Shown: positions 6,926-14,516 of the stretch, one piece after another
Numbering within the stretch: the first letter of the stretch is position 1
Layout of the letters: each line of letters opens with the position of its first letter
NCBI GenBank assembly: GCA_946186245.1
Contig: CAMHMN010000025.1
Coordinates: forward strand, 1 to 35,103
Reading direction: 5' to 3'
DNA from: an uncultured Clostridia bacterium
GTDB lineage: Bacteria; Bacillota; Clostridia; Oscillospirales; Acutalibacteraceae
Length of the DNA stretch: 35,103 nucleotides
The notes under the pieces: generated by a model
Seen by the model: the letters and a program-made list of their open reading frames with translations, nothing else
Told to the model about the DNA's origin: nothing
Database searches by the model: none
Made by a program: the position numbers and the translations under genes

Positions 6926-6963
6926 AAACACACGTCCCTTTCTAAAATAATGGATGTATGTTT

Positions 6964-6992
6964 ATTATAGCAATTCGCACTGTAAAAGTCAA
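6964..6992 (-). promoter_or_regulatory. Promoter of the small membrane protein gene
   Basis: On the minus strand TTGACT (6987-6992), a 17-nt spacer and TATAAT (6964-6969). The -35 box overlaps the spoIIE stop codon (6989-6991), so the gene has a promoter separate from spoIIE. Confidence 0.75.
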
Positions 6993-9331
6993 TCCGATGT
7001 GCATATTTTTCCGAGAACGGTTCCGATCGTCACCGTAATGTCGTCGTCGTCCCCTTCCGGTCTGCGTGCCACGGCGTTTTGCAGAAGAAGCCTGGCGAAT
7101 TCCTCGGCATTCTGACCGCCGCAGTTCCTGAGCATATCCTCAAACCACATGCTGTCGTCGGTCGGCACGCCGTCGGAAATCATCACAATCCGATCGCCCG
7201 GCTCGGCAGTAAAGGTATACTTTGCCGTGTCGGTTTCGCAGAGAATCCCCAACGGCAGCGAGGGAAGATCAATCCGGGTCACAAATCCGTCCCTGATGTG
7301 ATAGCTCTGGGCGGCTCCCGCCTTGCTGATCACAGCGCGTCCGTTGTACAGATTGACATGCAGACAGTCGGCGGTGGAAAGCGTTTCGTCGTCCGATTTG
7401 ATCATGAGCGCGGAATTCACTATTTTCACCGCGCTGTCAAAATCAAAGCCGCCTTCCAGCAGGCGATGGAACAGCTCGCATGTCAGCGCGCCTTCCACAG
7501 CGGCCCGTCCTCCGCTGCCCATGCCGTCGCTGAGCAGCAGGTACCCGCCGCCCAGTCCGTCCTCAAAGCTCTGATACGAATCTCCGCACAGCTTCTGGTC
7601 ACCGCAGCAATGCTGCGCTCCGGTACACACCAGGCTGTATTTTTTTCGCTGCGCAAGGGAAAGCTCCAACATATCTCCCGTATTGACGGCTGAATCCACT
7701 TCAAAGCCGCAGTCAAAGCATTCTCCCGCGCATCCGGCAATTTCCGGAGCCTCCGATTCACCGTCGCTGCATCTGACCGTCAGCCTGACGTTTCTCCTGC
7801 CGCGTGCACTCACGGAGCAGGAACAGCTGATGACATCGTAGCCGCAGAACGTCAGGTGTTCCGCCACCTCACGGGAGTAATATTCGTCCTGCCTGTCGGC
7901 GCACAGTTCCCCGCCGAGGCTGTCCAGCAGCATTCCGACCCCTTCCAGCTGCCCGTTCATCACCGAGCGTATGCTGGAAATGCGGCTATACGCGCTGCGG
8001 GAGGCGAGATAATAGCCGTAGCCCCTGTTGATCTCCCCCGCAAGTTCATCCTCACGAATGCATTTCTTCCCCAGAGCAGCGGAAATTTCACTGCCGCTCA
8101 CCGATCTTCCTTTTTTCAGTTTTCCCGCAAGCTGTCTGATTCTGGCATCGTCCTTGCCTTCGTCCTCTCCGAAACACCTGCCGCAAAGGACGCATTTGCC
8201 GCAGACCTCGCCGAAAGCACGGCGGTATATACCGTCGTCATCCGGCAGGCTGCGCTTTTCCAGTCCGTCCGAAACCCTGCCAAGCACGGAGCATATGCCG
8301 GAAATGGACTGTGCCGCGTCATTCAGCCTTTGCGCGGCGGAATTGTCCGCAGGGCTTGAATGAACGTACGTCTGCCCGAAGCCCGCCGCCGCAATCGCCC
8401 TTTCGGCGTACGCGATCGGGACAAGACAGCTGATCACTCCTCCCGCCGCAGCCTCCGCCACAAGCATATAGTCAAAACTGCCGGCGGTCAGACAGCCCAT
8501 GAAGCAGCAGGCCATGTAAGCCGACGCAGCGAATATTCTTCCGTAGAACGACGCGTATCCCGCCAGAAGAGCGGCAACGGGAATGACCGCTCCGTACGGC
8601 AGGCTGTACCGCGAAAGCGAAGCGACGCACCCCGCAGCAATGCCGGAAGTCGCGCCGCCGATATCCGACCGCGCCGCCGCAGCCAGCAGCACCGCCGCGT
8701 GAAGCAGCATCATTCCAGGAGAGAAGCCCCACACTCTCAGCCGGCACAGAGGAATGGCTGCGGCGCAAAGGGTAATAATCAGCGAAACCGATGCCATGCG
8801 GCTCAGTCTTTCGCCGCTGCCGAAACGGTCTGCCGCGCGGCAGGCTCCCGAGAAGAACATCGCGGCTATCCCGGCCATTGCCCCTTCCGCAAGAAAATAC
8901 AGCGTGGAATAGGAGATCACCGAACCAGTCGTGCCGTTGATGACAGTATTGGTCATCAGCACGCCCGCCAGCGCAGCGAAAAACGGATAGAATCTGGCGC
9001 GGTTGACCGTTCTCAGCTCGGCTAATGCCCAGCGTATGCCGCAGACGGCAAGCAGCGACGCCACATGGCGCAATCCTTCCATGGAGGTGAGCGAACCGCC
9101 GTCGGTCAGGCAGCTCAAAACGCCACCCACCGCAGCGGCGGCCGCATATTTCTGCGGCACGGCAGCCATAAAGGCCGCACCCAGCGGAAAATATCCGCCG
9201 GGGAGCAAGGCGCGGTTCATCAATGCGGAAACCGCCGCCGCCGTCAGTCCGGGAATGTATTTCTTCAACGCGGGCAGAATGCTCTCGCCCGATTCGCCGC
9301 CAAAGCCTGCGGCTGTTTCCTGTACGTTCAT
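6989..9331 (-). CDS. spoIIE: Stage II sporulation protein E, PP2C-type phosphatase
   Basis: A 780-residue protein with the SpoIIE plan: an N-terminal module of about ten hydrophobic helices (roughly residues 15-340), a cytoplasmic middle region with a cysteine cluster (CGKCVLCGRCFGED), and a C-terminal PP2C-like phosphatase with SDGMGSGGRAAVEG, the ADCLHVNLYNGRAVISKAGAA stretch and MISDGVP. SpoIIE dephosphorylates the anti-anti-sigma SpoIIAA to switch on sigma-F in the forespore and also acts at the polar septum. The length is close to the B. subtilis protein (about 827). I set the start at MNVQE because AAAGGAGG lies 11 nt upstream; the 37 extra in-frame codons up to 9442 include the promoter region. 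Its presence marks a spore-forming lineage. Confidence 0.93.
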   Translation of the reverse strand: MNVQETAAGFGGESGESILPALKKYIPGLTAAAVSALMNRALLPGGYFPLGAAFMAAVPQKYAAAAAVGGVLSCLTDGGSLTSMEGLRHVASLLAVCGIRWALAELRTVNRARFYPFFAALAGVLMTNTVINGTTGSVISYSTLYFLAEGAMAGIAAMFFSGACRAADRFGSGERLSRMASVSLIITLCAAAIPLCRLRVWGFSPGMMLLHAAVLLAAAARSDIGGATSGIAAGCVASLSRYSLPYGAVIPVAALLAGYASFYGRIFAASAYMACCFMGCLTAGSFDYMLVAEAAAGGVISCLVPIAYAERAIAAAGFGQTYVHSSPADNSAAQRLNDAAQSISGICSVLGRVSDGLEKRSLPDDDGIYRRAFGEVCGKCVLCGRCFGEDEGKDDARIRQLAGKLKKGRSVSGSEISAALGKKCIREDELAGEINRGYGYYLASRSAYSRISSIRSVMNGQLEGVGMLLDSLGGELCADRQDEYYSREVAEHLTFCGYDVISCSCSVSARGRRNVRLTVRCSDGESEAPEIAGCAGECFDCGFEVDSAVNTGDMLELSLAQRKKYSLVCTGAQHCCGDQKLCGDSYQSFEDGLGGGYLLLSDGMGSGGRAAVEGALTCELFHRLLEGGFDFDSAVKIVNSALMIKSDDETLSTADCLHVNLYNGRAVISKAGAAQSYHIRDGFVTRIDLPSLPLGILCETDTAKYTFTAEPGDRIVMISDGVPTDDSMWFEDMLRNCGGQNAEEFARLLLQNAVARRPEGDDDDITVTIGTVLGKICTSD

Positions 9332-9443
9332 TTTCGGAATAACCTCCTTTGCCGGCGCAGCGTCAGACAATGCGATAAACAACATGCCACATTTCACGCC
9401 GGCTTCATCATTTACCGCTGCCATATCCCGATGCGCAGCCACT

Positions 9444-9477
9444 ATTATACTTGACCGATTTCATGAGAAATGTCGCA
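9444..9477 (-). promoter_or_regulatory. Candidate Spo0A-activated spoIIE promoter
   Basis: On the minus strand the -10 is TATAAT (9444-9449). No good -35 lies 17 nt upstream; instead plus-strand AATGTCGCA (9469-9477) resembles the Spo0A box TTTGTCGAA in seven of nine positions and abuts the -35 region. B. subtilis spoIIE is Spo0A-dependent. The match here is imperfect, so this is a suggestion. Confidence 0.35.
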
Positions 9478-9503
9478 AGATGACGGGGCGGAAGTTTTTT
9501 TAT

Positions 9504-9532
9504 TTGACATATCATGATGGATTCGGTATAAT
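9504..9532 (+). promoter_or_regulatory. Consensus sigma-A promoter of mltG
   Basis: TTGACA (9504-9509), exactly 17 nt, TATAAT (9527-9532): a full match to consensus, 35 nt before the mltG start. Confidence 0.9.
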
Positions 9533-9566
9533 GTTCACAGGACTCAGAATAAAAGGGGCAATACAT

Positions 9567-10628
9567 ATGAATGAAAGAGAAAGACAACCGCAAAGACCCG
9601 TTCCTGGAAGGAGTTCCGGACAAAGCGCCGCGCCGAACCGTCGAGCAAATCAACGTCCGGTTCCGCGTCAGACAAGACAGGGACAGCGTCCCGGCAATCC
9701 CGGCAGAAACAACGGCAGCCAAAGAAAGCCGCCTCAGAAGGCTGAAAAAACCGATTATTCCGCATTCAGATTCCTTGGGATCATGCTCATCGCCGCGCTG
9801 CTGCTCTGCGGGTTGATTTATACCGTCATGGCGACAAAGGACAAGCTCGATTCACAGGACCAAAGCCCAACCGCTTCCGAACCCGCCACGGTAAACGTCA
9901 CCTTTCCGGAAGGACGCACGGTACGGCAGTACGGCGCCTTGCTGGAAAGCCATGAGGTCTGCACGGCAGAGGCTTTTTACAACGAAATGAGAGCCACCGA
10001 CTTTACCGCCGATTATCCCTTCCTGCCGTCAAACGATGTTTTGCAGCAGAGGGAATACCCGCTGGAAGGCTATCTTTACCCTGACACCTACACATTCTAT
10101 GTGGATGAAAATCCCAGGTCCGTCATCAAGCGTTTTCTCAATAATTTCAAGGTCAGAGTATCGGAGGAAGCCATCCGTTATGCCAATTCAAACGGCGAGG
10201 GCTTCAAAAAGGTAGATATGACTTTCGACAAGGCGGTCACTCTCGCCGCTATCATAGAACGCGAATCTCCCGACGACACGGAACGCAACAAGATTGCCGC
10301 CGTATTCTGGAACCGTATGGAACGTCCGTCCGAAAGCGGTACAGGCGGCAAACTGCAATCCGACGCCACCCATTATTATCCCTATGTGGCCAGCGACGAC
10401 CGCCCGAAGGGCTTCCGCAGCGAATACGACACATACGACATTGTGGGGCTGCCAAAGGGACCCATCTGCAGCCCTTCGGCAAGCTCCATCATGGCGGCAG
10501 TTTATCCCGACAAGGAATGCAAAGCGTATTACTTCTTCAATGACAAAAACGGCAAGCATTACTACGCCGACACTTACCAGCAGCACAGGAAAAACATTCA
10601 GTACTGCAAAGACAACGGATTGGTGTAA
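9567..10628 (+). CDS. mltG: Endolytic murein transglycosylase (YceG-like)
   Basis: A 353-residue membrane-anchored lytic transglycosylase that cuts nascent glycan strands and so sets their length. Residues 1-63 form a cytoplasmic tail unusually rich in Arg, Gln, Pro and Gly. One helix follows (about 68-88, FLGIMLIAALLLCGLIYTVM), then the extracellular YceG domain. The domain shows LEGYLYPDTYTF (167-178), the catalytic Glu231 in TLAAIIERES, LQSDATHYYP, and YDIVGLPKGPICSPSASSI near the end. The ATG at 9567 has AAAAGGGG upstream and follows a consensus promoter. An uninterrupted frame extends back to 9003 but lies antisense to spoIIE and includes the promoter, so it is rejected as the start. It is divergent from spoIIE and apparently monocistronic. 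Confidence 0.93.
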   Translation: MNERERQPQRPVPGRSSGQSAAPNRRANQRPVPRQTRQGQRPGNPGRNNGSQRKPPQKAEKTDYSAFRFLGIMLIAALLLCGLIYTVMATKDKLDSQDQSPTASEPATVNVTFPEGRTVRQYGALLESHEVCTAEAFYNEMRATDFTADYPFLPSNDVLQQREYPLEGYLYPDTYTFYVDENPRSVIKRFLNNFKVRVSEEAIRYANSNGEGFKKVDMTFDKAVTLAAIIERESPDDTERNKIAAVFWNRMERPSESGTGGKLQSDATHYYPYVASDDRPKGFRSEYDTYDIVGLPKGPICSPSASSIMAAVYPDKECKAYYFFNDKNGKHYYADTYQQHRKNIQYCKDNGLV

Positions 10629-10715
10629 ATCTGATATCGGTCTGTCATCCTTATGATTGACCGAAAAAACAGCTGATAATCATCAGTCTGCCGTAATCCC
10701 CGATTTAAAAAATTC

Positions 10716-10769
10716 AAGAGCCTGTTTACGATCCCGGAATTCATCCCAAGAGATCAAAAACAGGCTCTT
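10716..10769 (-). terminator. Hairpin terminator between convergent mltG and CYTH genes
   Basis: AAGAGCCTGTTT (10716-10727) and AAACAGGCTCTT (10758-10769) form a perfect 12-bp stem. On the minus strand it is followed by GAATTTTTT, so it mainly ends the CYTH gene; the plus-strand T-run (ATTCTAT) is weaker. Confidence 0.7.
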
Positions 10770-10782
10770 ATTCTATGTAAAT

Positions 10783-11289
10783 TCAATGCGTACCTTCGTT
10801 GCCGTCAAAGATGAAATCCAGCCGGCCCTTGACCCAGTAATTGCTCATACTGAAATCGCGGACCTCGGTGACTTCCCTGCCGAGAAAAGCCGGCGGCACA
10901 AAGGCATTCGCTGCTTCCACCGAGTCAAATTCCACCTCGGCATACATGAATCCGTGGTCGGTGCCGGCGTCCACGGCGCTGCATTCCAGCCTGAGACCGT
11001 CCGGCAGCTGATAGACGTGATAATCCTTGTGAATCGGCGCACGGGTCAGCAGCCCTGCCATCTCCTCATACTGCGCGGCTTCTATGGGAATATTTACCTC
11101 GGCACGCACCAGCGTTCCTTTCCCCTTGACGGTCATCTCATACCTGTCGCAGCCGTCGGGAGGGGAAAACCTGCGGATCCGCACGACAGGCGCGGTGGAA
11201 AGGTATCCCTGCCACACCTGCGCCGAATAGACTTCCGGAAGATCGGGAAATCTTTCCATCAAAAACTGGCGTTCTATTTCCATATACAT
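10783..11289 (-). CDS. CYTH domain protein, probable triphosphatase
   Basis: A 168-residue single-domain CYTH protein (triphosphate tunnel metalloenzyme superfamily), which usually hydrolyses inorganic or organic triphosphates. Visible elements are the N-terminal EIERQF, QGYLS, VRIRRF, the basic strand YEMTVKGKG, the acidic YAEVEFDS (metal side of the tunnel), and the closing MSNYWVKGRLDF. The hallmark ExExK appears here as EIERQ, with Gln in place of the usual Lys. GAGG lies 5 nt before the first ATG (11289). The second ATG (11283, MEIER) matches the usual family start and is the alternative. It has its own promoter and terminator. Adenylate cyclase activity is unlikely for a stand-alone bacterial CYTH of this size, but the substrate cannot be read from sequence. 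Confidence 0.85.
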   Translation of the reverse strand: MYMEIERQFLMERFPDLPEVYSAQVWQGYLSTAPVVRIRRFSPPDGCDRYEMTVKGKGTLVRAEVNIPIEAAQYEEMAGLLTRAPIHKDYHVYQLPDGLRLECSAVDAGTDHGFMYAEVEFDSVEAANAFVPPAFLGREVTEVRDFSMSNYWVKGRLDFIFDGNEGTH

Positions 11290-11340
11290 CAGTCCCTCTT
11301 TTTTGTCGAATTAATATTGAATTAACAAACGTGCAAGATA

Positions 11341-11369
11341 ATTATAGCAAAAACTATTGCCATAATCAA
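11341..11369 (-). promoter_or_regulatory. Promoter of the CYTH gene
   Basis: On the minus strand TTGATT (11364-11369), 17 nt, TATAAT (11341-11346), about 50 nt before the start. Confidence 0.7.
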
Positions 11370-11451
11370 TATACTTCGACCAATCTTTGCGGAAATAATT
11401 ATATTATGCGCAGAATTTTGCAATGGGAAATATTTTTCATCGAATTTTAGC

Positions 11452-11480
11452 TTTACTTTGACTTTGAAATGTGCTATTAT
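11452..11480 (+). promoter_or_regulatory. Candidate promoter of the activase operon
   Basis: TTTACT (11452-11457), 17 nt, TATTAT (11475-11480), about 70 nt before the TTG start. A short CTTTGA direct repeat lies in the spacer. The region from 11290 is otherwise AT-rich and non-coding. Confidence 0.5.
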
Positions 11481-11548
11481 TTCCTTTGTATAAAATAAAA
11501 TTGGTGGATTGTATATTATGACCATATCGAAAGAATGGAGAATGAATC

Positions 11549-14443
11549 TTGAGAATTGGAATTGACGTCGGTTCAACTACTATCAAATATGTCGTGATGG
11601 ACGAAAGCCACAATATAATCCATAAATCCTACGAACGGCATCTATCTCAGATCACTGAAAAGACCCTCGGCGTGCTGAAGACCGTGCGTGAGCTGACAGG
11701 CGAGACCCATGCGCTGCTCTCGATTTCCGGCTCGGCGGGTATGGGAATCTCCGAAGCCTGCGGCATTCCTCTGGTGCAGGAGGTTTTCGCTTCCCGCATC
11801 GCCCTGAAAAACCTGCTGCCCGACACCGATGTAGCCATTGAGCTTGGCGGCGAGGACGCAAAGATTCTCTTTGTCACCGGCGGCATGGAGTTCCGCATGA
11901 ACGGCTCCTGCGCAGGCGGCACCGGCGCATTCATCGACCAGATGGCCACGCTGCTCAATATTTCCCCCACAGAGATGAACGAGGCGGCAAAGTCAGCCGA
12001 ACGCAGATACACTATCGCCTCCCGCTGCGGCGTCTTTGCCAAGACCGATATCCAGCCGCTGCTCAATCAGGGTGCGCGTACCAGCGACGTTTCCTCCAGC
12101 ATATTCTACGCGGTGGTCAACCAGACCATTGCCGGACTGGCCCAGGGCAGACCGATCAAGGGAAATGTGGTGTATCTCGGCGGACCGCTCACCTTCTTCT
12201 CGGAGCTTCGCAACGCGTTTGACGACACCCTGAAGCTGCACGGCACCTGCCCGGAAAATTCGCTCTATTACGTCGCTATCGGCGCGGCATTGGGAGCGGA
12301 CACCGAAATAGACCTGGACAAGGCAATCGACACCCTCAGCAGTCTGAAAACCGTCGGCAATTACAACTCCATTGACCCTCTTTTCAGAAGCAAAGAGGAA
12401 TATGAAGACTTTGTATGCCGACATTCCGAAAATTCAATCGAAAGGATCGATCCTGACACCTACGAAGGCGACGCTTATTACGGCGTGGACTCCGGTTCCA
12501 CCACCATCAAAATGGTGGTCATCACACCCGACGGAAAAATCCTGCGCGACAAATACAGCTCCAACAAGGGCAATCCCGTACCGCAGGTCAAGGAATTTCT
12601 CGAGCATTTCTACTGGAAATACCCCAAAATCAGAATCGTCGGCGCAACCTCCACAGGCTACGGCGAAGAGCTGATCAAGAACGCCTTCAGCCTGGATTCA
12701 GGCATTGTGGAAACCACGGCTCATCTCACCGCCGCCAGAAAATTCATGCCGGATGTGGAATTCGTTATCGACATCGGCGGTCAGGATATCAAGTGCTTCA
12801 AAATAGGCAAGAAGGGCGAAGTGGACAGCATCTTCCTCAACGAAGCCTGTTCCTCCGGCTGCGGCTCCTTCCTTCAGACCTTCGCGGAGGCACTCGGCAA
12901 ACCGATTGCGGAATTCGCCCGTCTGGGACTTTTCGCCGATAAGCCGGTCGACCTCGGCTCCCGCTGCACCGTCTTTATGAATTCCTCCGTCAAGCAGGCA
13001 CAGAAGGACGGCGCTTCCATCGAGAACATCTCCGCCGGACTCTCCATCAGTGTCGTGAAAAACGCGCTCTACAAGGTCATCCGCGCCTCCAGCCCCGATG
13101 AACTGGGCAAGAAGATCGTAGTGCAGGGCGGTACCTTCCTCAATGACGCGGTGCTCAGGGCATTCGAGCAGGAAATGGGCGTGGAAGTCGTGCGTCCTGC
13201 CATCGCCGGACTCATGGGCGCATACGGCGCGGCATTGTATGCTTCCCGTCATTCCACCGGCAGCAGCAAGATTCTCAACGCCAAGCAGCTCGCCAATTTC
13301 TTCCATCAGGTCAAGGATGCGCGCTGCGGTCTTTGCAGCAACAACTGCCGCCTGACGGTCAATATTTTCGACAACAACCGCAAATTCATCAGCGGCAACC
13401 GCTGCGACCGTCCCATTACCCACCGAAAAGCGTACGATTCGCTCAATATCTACGACTACAAACTGAAACTCCTCAAGGAATATCAGCCTGTTCCGGGCGA
13501 ACGAGGCAAAATCGGCATTCCGATGGGACTGAATATGTTTGAGCTGCTGCCCTTCTGGCACACGCTCTTCACGAAGCTCGGCTTCGAGGTGGTCACCTCT
13601 CCCCTTTCCAACCGCAAGATGTACCTGCTCGGACAGGCAACCATTCCCTCCGACACCGTCTGCTTCCCGGCAAAGCTGATGCACGGACATGTGCAGACGC
13701 TCATCAACGACGGCGTGCAGACCATATTCTACCCCTGCCTTTCCTACAACTTCGATGAGAAAATGGGCGACAATCACTACAACTGTCCCGTTGTGGCGTA
13801 TTACCCTGAGGTCATTCACGCCAATATGCCCGACATTGAAAAGGTCGATTTCATCAACGATTATCTGGGCATTCACCGCCCGAAGGATTTCCCCAAGAAA
13901 TTCCAGCAGGTGATGTCCAAATACTTTGACATCATTCCGCTGGACGATGTGAAGGCTGCCGCATCCGCTGCCTACGAGGAATATGACAGATACCTCGAAA
14001 AAATCCGTCAGCGCGGTGAGGCTATTATTGAAGAAGCACGCGCCAAGGGAATGCACATCATCGTGCTTTCGGGCAGACCTTATCACATTGACCCCGAAAT
14101 CAACCACGGCATCGACAAGATCATCTCCGGCTGCGGTGCGGCGATTATTTCGGAAGACGTGGTCAGTGACAGAGTGGAAAAATTCCCGGTCAAGGTGCTC
14201 AATCAGTGGACCTATCACTCCCGCCTCTATTCCGCCGCCAAATATGTGCTCACCCAGCCCGACATGAATCTGGTGCAGCTGGTTTCCTTCGGCTGCGGCA
14301 TCGACGCGATCACCACCGACGAAGTACGCTCCATTCTGGAAAGCGGCGGCAAGATATATACCCAGATCAAGATCGACGAGATCACCAATCTCGGCGCCGT
14401 CAAGATCAGGCTGCGCAGCCTCTTCGCGGCAATCGAGGAATAA
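11549..14443 (+). CDS. Long acyl-CoA dehydratase activase-related protein (two BcrAD/BadFG domains plus DUF2229)
   Basis: A 964-residue protein of the large activase class related to the ATP-driven electron donors of 2-hydroxyacyl-CoA dehydratases and benzoyl-CoA reductase. The first ASKHA ATPase domain begins at once (IGIDVGSTTIKYVVM) and has NGSCAGGTGAFIDQMA and ASRCGVFAKTD, whose cysteines in true activases hold a [4Fe-4S] cluster between subunits. A second ATPase domain starts near residue 311 (YYGVDSGSTTIKMVVI) with DIGGQDIKCFKI, NEACSSGCGSF and GSRCTVFMNSS. A DUF2229-like region follows with CGLCSNNC and GNRCDRP. The start is TTG at 11549, with GGAG 8 nt upstream; an ATG seven bases earlier is out of frame. 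The gene downstream supplies the dehydratase-like part that many relatives carry fused in one ~1400-residue chain. Function and substrate are unknown for this class. Confidence 0.88.
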   Translation: MRIGIDVGSTTIKYVVMDESHNIIHKSYERHLSQITEKTLGVLKTVRELTGETHALLSISGSAGMGISEACGIPLVQEVFASRIALKNLLPDTDVAIELGGEDAKILFVTGGMEFRMNGSCAGGTGAFIDQMATLLNISPTEMNEAAKSAERRYTIASRCGVFAKTDIQPLLNQGARTSDVSSSIFYAVVNQTIAGLAQGRPIKGNVVYLGGPLTFFSELRNAFDDTLKLHGTCPENSLYYVAIGAALGADTEIDLDKAIDTLSSLKTVGNYNSIDPLFRSKEEYEDFVCRHSENSIERIDPDTYEGDAYYGVDSGSTTIKMVVITPDGKILRDKYSSNKGNPVPQVKEFLEHFYWKYPKIRIVGATSTGYGEELIKNAFSLDSGIVETTAHLTAARKFMPDVEFVIDIGGQDIKCFKIGKKGEVDSIFLNEACSSGCGSFLQTFAEALGKPIAEFARLGLFADKPVDLGSRCTVFMNSSVKQAQKDGASIENISAGLSISVVKNALYKVIRASSPDELGKKIVVQGGTFLNDAVLRAFEQEMGVEVVRPAIAGLMGAYGAALYASRHSTGSSKILNAKQLANFFHQVKDARCGLCSNNCRLTVNIFDNNRKFISGNRCDRPITHRKAYDSLNIYDYKLKLLKEYQPVPGERGKIGIPMGLNMFELLPFWHTLFTKLGFEVVTSPLSNRKMYLLGQATIPSDTVCFPAKLMHGHVQTLINDGVQTIFYPCLSYNFDEKMGDNHYNCPVVAYYPEVIHANMPDIEKVDFINDYLGIHRPKDFPKKFQQVMSKYFDIIPLDDVKAAASAAYEEYDRYLEKIRQRGEAIIEEARAKGMHIIVLSGRPYHIDPEINHGIDKIISGCGAAIISEDVVSDRVEKFPVKVLNQWTYHSRLYSAAKYVLTQPDMNLVQLVSFGCGIDAITTDEVRSILESGGKIYTQIKIDEITNLGAVKIRLRSLFAAIEE

Positions 14444-14448
14444 TACAT

Positions 14449-14494
14449 ACTCATCTTCGACTCGGATCAGACATTCTTTCGTTCGAAAATGAGT
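14449..14494 (+). promoter_or_regulatory. Intercistronic stem-loop between activase and dehydratase-like genes
   Basis: ACTCATCTTCGA (14449-14460) and TCGAAAATGAGT (14483-14494) form a 12-bp stem with one mismatch, right after the activase stop and before the AAAGGG site of the next gene. There is no T-run, so it is not a classic terminator. It may set different mRNA levels for the two genes. Confidence 0.5.
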
Positions 14495-14516
14495 CTCTCA
14501 GAAAGGGTAACGCTAC

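Noticed and set aside
9003-9566. N-terminal extension of mltG by 188 codons
   Set aside because: It would run antisense to spoIIE and across the consensus mltG promoter; the ATG at 9567 has a good ribosome site and gives a normal MltG.
12698-14218. A 506-codon open frame on the minus strand opposite the activase gene
   Set aside because: It lies wholly antisense to a gene with clear motifs and has no ribosome site or recognisable motif. Long antisense frames are expected from GC-rich codon usage.
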